Position numbers and translations under genes: made by a program | Origin: Niebla homalea | Taxonomy: Eukaryota; Ascomycota; Lecanoromycetes; Lecanorales; Ramalinaceae | DNA length: 64,000 nucleotides | NCBI GenBank assembly: GCA_019925105.1 | Contig: JAHGAU010000003.1 | Location: forward strand, 1,736,001 to 1,800,000 | Direction: 5' to 3' | Notes under the pieces: model-generated | Told to the model about the DNA's origin: nothing | Database searches by the model: none | The model's input: the letters and a program-made list of their open reading frames with translations, nothing else | In this document: one piece after another, positions 58,345 through 64,000 of the stretch | Numbering within the stretch: the stretch's first letter is position 1 | How the letters are laid out: every line of letters begins with the position of its first letter

Positions 58345-61300
58345 TATCCTTAAAATCGTAATATTCCGCTAAAAGTTTAATCGTAATTTTATTTATAAAA
58401 GCCGTTTCCTCCGTAAAGTTATCCTTATAAGTTATTATAATAAAGATATTAATTAAGGTATTATTAAGGAAATCCAGGTAATTAATTAAGTCCGTTATTA
58501 AAGTATAAAAAGTTTAAGTCCCTTTTTCCTTTTAAATCCTTATAATAATATAAAAGGCCGTTATATTAATAATTTTAATTAAAAAGGGCTTTTTTTCTTT
58601 AATAAGCTCTGGGAGGGGAAGATCATTTAATAGTTTCTTTTTCTTTTTTTAAGATTTTAATAGCTTTAATTTCTTACTTTTTAAGAATATATTTAAGGTT
58701 TAATGAGTTAAAATTATAACCCGAAAAAACTCCAAAATAAACTTTACGTTTTAATAATTAATCCCGTTATAATTATATTAATTTAATATAAAGAAGATTT
58801 TATTAATTATAAAATAAATAAATATATAATACCGTTTTATTTAAGGTTTTTTAAGGATTATATTATATATTTTAAGTTAAATAATAAATATAAAAAATTA
58901 ACTTTTTAAGTAACCTTTTATAATTATCCGGGGATAAATTATATAAATAATAAACCGTAAATATTTACCCTTATAATCTTAAATAAACTTAAATCGGAAA
59001 AGGGTTAAAGGAAAAATTTAAAATATTATATAAATTTATAAGATAATTTATTTATTAATAAAATAATAATTAATAATACTTAAATTAATTAAGAAGGATA
59101 AAAGAAAGTATTAATTTTCGTAACTTATAAATCCGTTAATAATTTAGGGTTTATTATTTTAAATATTAAAAAGGTTTTTAATACTTTTAATATACTTAAT
59201 TGTTAAAATCTAAAAATAATATACATTTTTATTTTTTATAATAACTTTTATAAAGCTTAATTTTTTATTAACGGTTTATCTGAGTTATTAAATAAAGTAT
59301 TTTTAAAAATATAAAAGATCTGGCCGCTTTAATTATAAATAAACTCTTTATTTAAGTCGGGAACAATATAATAAACTTAAACGGAATATTTTTAAATATT
59401 ATTTTAATTACATTAACGGTTAAGGTAATCGGCTTAAAAATAATTCCCTTAATAAGTAAAATATTTAACGTTTAAAAAGGGAGTTAATATTATAATGGCG
59501 GAAATAATTTATCAGAACCTAAATCCTTTAAAACTTTTTATTCCGTTAAAAAATTTAAAAGAAATAATATGGGTTCTTATAGTCTCCTTAATTTCCTTAA
59601 TAAAGGTCCTATTCGGATTAAGGGTTTTTTATTAATAATAATATTTTAAACGTTAAAAACGGTTTATTTTCTCGAGGTATATATGGGTTTTATTTAGGCT
59701 ATTTAAATTATAACTTCCTTAAAAAAAGTTTTTATAAAATTAATTAAAAAATTAAATAATTCATTTATGAATTATAATTTTTAAATTCCTTTTAAGACTT
59801 ATGTATTTAAAGACCTTAATTAAGCGGGTAAAATTAAAGTTAAAATATAATAAATTTATTTTTAATTAATATTTTTAAAGCTTAAAAATTATTAATTTAA
59901 TTTTTTTTTAATTAACGTTTTTAAAAATTTAATTTAAAAAGGTTTAAAATTCCTTAAAGGTTTAAAAACTTAATAAAATATTATTATTATATTCCGTTTT
60001 TAATTATTCAAGGACTTTAAGACTTAATAATATTAAAATATAATTAACTTAAGTTTATATAATCAAATATTAATTTTTATTTATTTAAAGCTTAATAATA
60101 ACGTAATATTTAAAGAAACGGTATTAATTACGGTCTTCCTTAATAAAGGGTTTAAGATCCTTAATTTTAATTAACTTAAGCTTCTTATAAAAAGTAAAGG
60201 ATATTATAAATTAATAAAATAAAAAGGCTAAATTATTTTATCGGAGATTTTTAAGTTTAATAATAAGGTTTACGTTTTAACCTTTTAATTTACGGTTACG
60301 GATTTTTAATGCCTTAAGATGGTTTAAGTTTTCTGGGGGAAAGGAATTATTATAATTTTATTATTATAAATAGGTAATTTAGTTTATTTTTAATTATAAA
60401 TCTTTTTTAATATCGTTTAATTCTATTTAAAGGACTTATACTTTATCATTTACGTTTTTATAATATTATATATTAACGTTATATTCTTAACGTAAAAGGT
60501 TTAATTATTTTAAGAATTCCTTAAATTTCTTAAATAATACGGATTAAAAAATAAAATAAATATAGGTTTTTATAAGGTATAAAGTATATTTAATTAATTC
60601 TTTTAAGGTAATATTTTTTAATTTATAATAACGCCGGTAAATAATATAGTCCTTATATCCCCCGTAATTATTATCGGAAACCGGGTTCTTAATAATTAAG
60701 TAATTTATTAAGTCTTTATCTTTTTTATTTTACCGGAAAAAGGTTTTATCCTCAATAAATAATATTAATTAATTAGGGTCCCCTTAAAAACCGTTTTATA
60801 AGTTATATTTTAACGTAAAAGCTTTTAATAAAAAGAATTATTAAAATTTATTATTTATAGTTTTAATAAATAAGGAATAAATAAAAAATAAGTTAAAATT
60901 AAAGAGGGATAAAGGTAAATAAAAAAAAAATTTAAAAAGAGGGAAAAAAATAAGTTTTTTAATCTTTCCGTTAAACGGATTTTATATTATAAGGGTAATA
61001 TTATAGGGTAAAATAATAAAATTTATATTATAATAAGGTTTAATATTGCTTCCTTATATTATAAAGTATTCCTTAAAGTATTTTTCCTTCCGGGTATTAA
61101 ATATTTTATATTATAAAGTAAGTATAAAATTAAATATTTTAATTAAAGGTTTTAAGGAGAAAAATAAATAAATAATAAGTAAAAATTTTATAGGTTTTTA
61201 TAAGTTTATTCTTAATTAAATTTATAATAATTCTTTTAAGGTTTATTTTATTTATAGCCTTTAATTTACTTTATTAAAGCTTAACCCTTAAATTAATTCT

Positions 61301-61546
61301 TTATATAACTTAATAGAATTAATATTTATTTATTTAAAGCTATTATAATTTTCCGTTTTAATTATTAACGTTTTTTTATGGCCCGTCCGGATATTAATCG
61401 CCGTATATTTAACCGTAATTACCGCCCGTCCAGTACCGTTTTTAATTATCGGCTTATTATCCGTTATTAATAAGTATTATTAATAAAAGCCTTTATTTTA
61501 CTTTATTACTCTTTATAAGGGCGTAAATAAATTAACTTTAATATAA

Positions 61547-61762
61547 TATTAAAGTATAAGCCCCTTTAAAATAGTTAAAAGGCAAAGGGTATATTGCGTA
61601 TAATTAAAGATATTAAAGTACAGAGGTATAGGAGTGAAGGGGCCGAAGGCCCTAATATACCCAGTCGGTAACACTCCTGGGCGCCGGATTAACCCCGGGC
61701 TTGGCCCGGGATAGGCCCGGTAGGGCCTACTCCTGAGTTACCAACACCCCTGAACCCTGACA
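61547..61762 (-). repeat. 5' LTR of the split Ty3/gypsy element
   Basis: The 216-bp partner of the LTR at 41,024-41,239, in the same orientation, ending CCCTGAACCCTGACA on the plus strand. It is less RIP-mutated in its right half. The five bases beyond it are CGAAT, which do not match ATAAA outside the left LTR, even allowing C-to-T or G-to-A changes. Confidence 0.8.
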
Positions 61763-62298
61763 CGAATAAGAAATACCCAAACGTACCATTATTCCGTAAT
61801 TAAAAAGAGCAGTAAAATAATTGGAGATTATATTTTAATTTAAAACTCCGTTAAAGTACGGTTCTCTTTACGTCCGAAACGGATAAAATAAACCATATAC
61901 GAAATCACTACAGAGATAACGTATTCGATATATTTAAAGTAAAAGTAAATTCACTTAATAATAACCTTTACCTTATTATTAAAAATATAAATAACGATTT
62001 AAATGGGATATTTAATAAGTATAATAAAGCGAATATTTATAATACTTAACTATATTATCGGACTTCGGTATAAACAAGAAAAACAAAGAAAATAAAATAT
62101 TTAATAAATTTTATATTCGGTTTTTTACTATAATTATACCTTTAGGCTATTTTAAGCTTTATAAAATCTCGGCCTTACGTAAACTCCTTATTTTAAAGTT
62201 TTATTATTAAATTGCGGACGGCTTTACTCCTATATTATATCGTTAATTTATTGGTTATTTACGTTAATATAATTTTAATATACATTAAGTTAAAAGCT
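61763..62298 (+). mobile_element. Second copy of the gag relic (fragment)
   Basis: The sequence closely follows 38,380-38,930 inside the 2.3-kb element, with the same landmarks on the plus strand (ACGAAATCACTAC block, FTIIPLGY-like segment near 62,130, and GCGGACGGCTTTAC near 62,214). It is cut on the left by the 216-bp LTR and on the right by a TGTTATGTGC sequence at 62,299. It shows a second insertion of that gag family, now only a fragment. Confidence 0.7.
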
Positions 62299-62463
62299 TG
62301 TTATGTGCACTGTGCGCATGCCAAGACCTTTGCGGCCACTAACACCCAAAGGGGTATAGCGGTGCTTGGCGTATACACTTATATTACGTACCTTTATAAG
62401 TAGATACTTATTTATTATATATATTACACTTATATTTTACCTTAATACTCTTAATACCTAATA
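62299..62463 (+). repeat. Putative 165-bp LTR of another element
   Basis: This segment starts TGTTATGTGCACTGTGCGCA and ends ACCTAATA. Directly after it comes AATGGTAATAATAGC, nearly the same as the sequence inside the left LTR of the element at 35,005 (AATGGTAGTAATAGC). The length equals that of the miniature-element LTRs. It interrupts the gag relic on its left. No partner LTR or duplication was found, so this stays tentative; its interior (62,464-63,496) has no feature I can name. Confidence 0.35.
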
Positions 62464-63496
62464 AATGGTAATAATAGCTTACGGTTATCTGCGTTTATCT
62501 ATAGTTTAAGTATAGCCTTTAATACGTTTATTATCAGGAGTAATTACGTTATAACTCTTATAATAACCGCGTTAAACGGACCTTTTTAACATTTAACTTA
62601 TTAATCCCTTTAAAAGGTATTTTAACGATATTATCTTATTATTTTAACCACCGTCTTATATTAAAAGATAAATAAAACCGGATTATTCGCTTAAAAAAGA
62701 CCTTATAACCTTAATTATTAAAACCTTTCTTAAAAATAATTAAGAATAAAACTATTAAAGCTTTTACCGAAAATATTATTAAGCTGAATAGGATGATTAT
62801 AGCTATAAATACGTCTTTTAATATAAGGTTTAATAGCCTTTAAAAAAAAATTACCGCTTTTAAAATTTATTTACCCTTCAGTAAGTAATACCGCCGTAAG
62901 GACTCTATATTAAAACCCTTTAATAGTACGCTATAACCACTATAATTATTAAAAGATAAATAAAAAGAAAAGGATAATATTAAACGATACCGTATTAAAG
63001 AAATCGGCTATTTCAACGGTATTAATAACGTTTATACCTTTATTAATCGGCTTTAAACTATAAGCAATATTAAAGGTAATAAGGTTATTTAAGAGTATAT
63101 TGCTTTTAGCTTTATAAAGCTTAATAACTTAAATAGAACTTATAATTAATAAATATCTGAAATTACGAATAAAACTTATGGTTATCTTATGAATATAAAA
63201 TTAATAGATCCCCTGGTTTTTATACTTATAACTTGATTCAGAACCCCGGAATATTAGCTTTTTAAGTAACTTAATTACTTAAAATATATACGTAAAAACG
63301 CCGCAGATTAAAAGTCCATAACTACGTTCATAAGCCGGATAATAACTATAACTAAACAATTTAATATTACTTAGTAATAGGCTCTTAAGCTCGTATTTAT
63401 TTACTTTAAAACGGTCCTATAAAGTATCCTTTAATTCTTTTATAATTAAGAAACCTTTATGGCTTATATTTAGCTTCGGTAATCAGTATAATATAA
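62464..63496. other. Unassigned RIP-mutated sequence
   Basis: About 1 kb of AT-rich sequence between the putative LTR at 62,299 and the LTR at 63,497. It is probably the interior of a retroelement. I see no readable gag or pol motif. Confidence 0.4.
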
Positions 63497-64000
63497 TGTT
63501 AACAGCTAGCGCCATCTCTGCGCCGGCGCTACAGTGGTGCGTTATACTGCTGCGCCAAGGTAGGCCGTTAGGCCCTGGTAAAGGGCCTTAATAACGGCCT
63601 TGGTATACATTATTTATAAGCCGTAGCTTAACCGGGGTAAAGTAGGGTAACTATTACCTTTACTTTAAGTAAAAATTATACCTTAATTCTTTCTAAGTTC
63701 TTTAAGAATTAATTTTATTATTAATTTACTTATTAAAGTAATACTTAAATATTTAAACCGTAACGTTACGTTTTTTATATTTACCTTTATTAATCCCGCC
63801 GGCGTACCGTTAACGGAGTTAATTTAATATTTTAATTCTTTTTCTTTATTAAGGAAAAAGCCCGATATTATTATTATAATAAATATTTAATTAACTTAAT
63901 AAACTTTAAAATAAAAAGGCGATATTCGTTTTTCGGTTAAGAACCCCCCTATTATAGTTAAGTAAATTATAGTAATAAAGTATTATTATAATATTATAGC
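63497..64000 (+). mobile_element. Start of another copy of the second Ty3/gypsy family
   Basis: Positions 63,497-63,829 are the reverse complement of the 346-bp LTRs at 50,687 and 57,999. The sequence that follows (63,830-64,000) matches the interior next to 57,999, again inverted. Since pol of that family runs away from this end, this is the 5' LTR of a plus-oriented copy that continues past the window. The first 80 bases (GCGCCATCTCTGCGCCGGCGC) are unusually well preserved. Confidence 0.8.

Larger units (their letters stand above)
41024..61762 (-). mobile_element. Ty3/gypsy LTR retrotransposon, split by two later insertions
   Basis: Two equal 216-bp LTRs (41,024-41,239 and 61,547-61,762) share CCGGATTAACCCCGGG and flanking blocks. 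The element's own sequence is about 7.3 kb: 41,024-44,736, 50,544-50,686 and 58,350-61,762. Pol reads on the minus strand. The segment KLPLYRDYNYKINLTSERIP lies near 50,640; after the nested insertions, reverse transcriptase resumes at ~44,724 (GFIKLNKAPYKSFILF). The YxDD box is RIP-changed to AYLNNIIIY (~44,313-44,342). RNase H follows (KINSSDYVSGGIFSQYN, ~43,860-43,910), then integrase (VNFLVNFITGLFKY ~42,985; GLPDNIILNRGP ~42,800), where catalytic Asp codons read Asn. A G9 purine run near 41,243 adjoins the left LTR as a polypurine tract should. The right part (58,350-61,546) should be gag/protease. No duplication matches at the outer ends. Confidence 0.8.
31830..64000. other. AT-rich, RIP-degraded repeat compartment
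   Basis: Composition changes within about 100 bases near 31,800. Beyond it the DNA is dominated by TA, AA and TT; CA and TG dinucleotides are rare over kilobase stretches while CG remains frequent. That is the pattern left by RIP (CpA to TpA on either strand). Loss of TG removes ATG codons, and CAA/CAG/TGG codons become stops, so frames longer than 60 codons are nearly absent. Protein traces can still be read as retroelement gag and pol. The individual elements are listed separately; the left ~470 bases (31,830-32,304) hold no recognisable element. Confidence 0.9.

Noticed and set aside
62212..62403. 63-codon open frame
   Set aside because: It crosses the junction of the gag relic and the putative LTR, so it is not one gene.
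31830..64000. Mitochondrial DNA as explanation for the AT-rich half
   Set aside because: CpG is retained while CpA/TpG is lost, and LTR, gypsy and LINE traces are present; no mitochondrial gene was seen.

Overview
The window looks like nuclear DNA of a filamentous ascomycete (Pezizomycotina, probably a Dothideomycete; the class is inference). Genes carry short 59-156 nt introns with GT...AG ends, and the families are typical of such fungi: Zn2Cys6 regulator, 2EXR proteins, GH20 exochitinase, HR-PKS relic, fungal 7-TM orphan families. The DNA falls into two compartments. About 1-31,800 is a balanced-GC gene region. About 31,830-64,000 is AT-rich repeat DNA in which CpA/TpG is almost absent while CpG survives, the usual mark of repeat-induced point mutation (RIP).

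Gene compartment, left to right: a low-complexity gap; a DUF7703-type membrane protein (-); an intron-bearing tRNA-Gly(GCC) (-); a secreted GH20 beta-N-acetylhexosaminidase (-); a 2EXR-like pseudogene with three in-frame stops (+); a DUF7702-type membrane protein (-); a Zn2Cys6 transcription factor (+); a CFEM-like remnant (-); a frameshifted ERG28-like pseudogene (+); a 425-bp MITE-like element with ~51-bp terminal inverted repeats; a 2EXR-domain protein (+); a copper amine oxidase (-); the CCR4-NOT deadenylase CAF1/POP2 (-); complex I subunit NDUFB3/B12 (+); a WDR70-like WD40 protein (+); a gene-poor stretch; and the decayed ER-KR-ACP end of a highly reducing polyketide synthase (-) against the compartment boundary. 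I see no operon-like logic; the intact genes are independent housekeeping and fungal-lineage genes, several in divergent pairs.

Repeat compartment: nested retroelements could be dated relative to one another by their target-site duplications (TSDs). They are a solo LTR (TSD TTTAT); two 1.2-kb non-autonomous LTR elements in opposite orientation (TSDs ATAAA and ACGCG); a 2.3-kb gag-bearing LTR element (TSD TTTTT); a Tad1/I-like LINE interrupted by two of these; and a Ty3/gypsy element spread over 41,024-61,762. That Ty3/gypsy element is itself split by a 5.8-kb LINE (12-bp TSD) and by a second, 7.66-kb Ty3/gypsy element (TSD TATCC). All coding capacity there is destroyed by C-to-T/G-to-A changes; for example, catalytic Asp codons have become Asn.

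The most unusual points are: the mismatched outer flanks of the 20.7-kb composite element; the miniature LTR family; a coding-like plus-strand stretch antisense to pol inside the second gypsy element; and the MITE with an internal 12-bp minisatellite. All calls come from reading the sequence; no similarity search was run.
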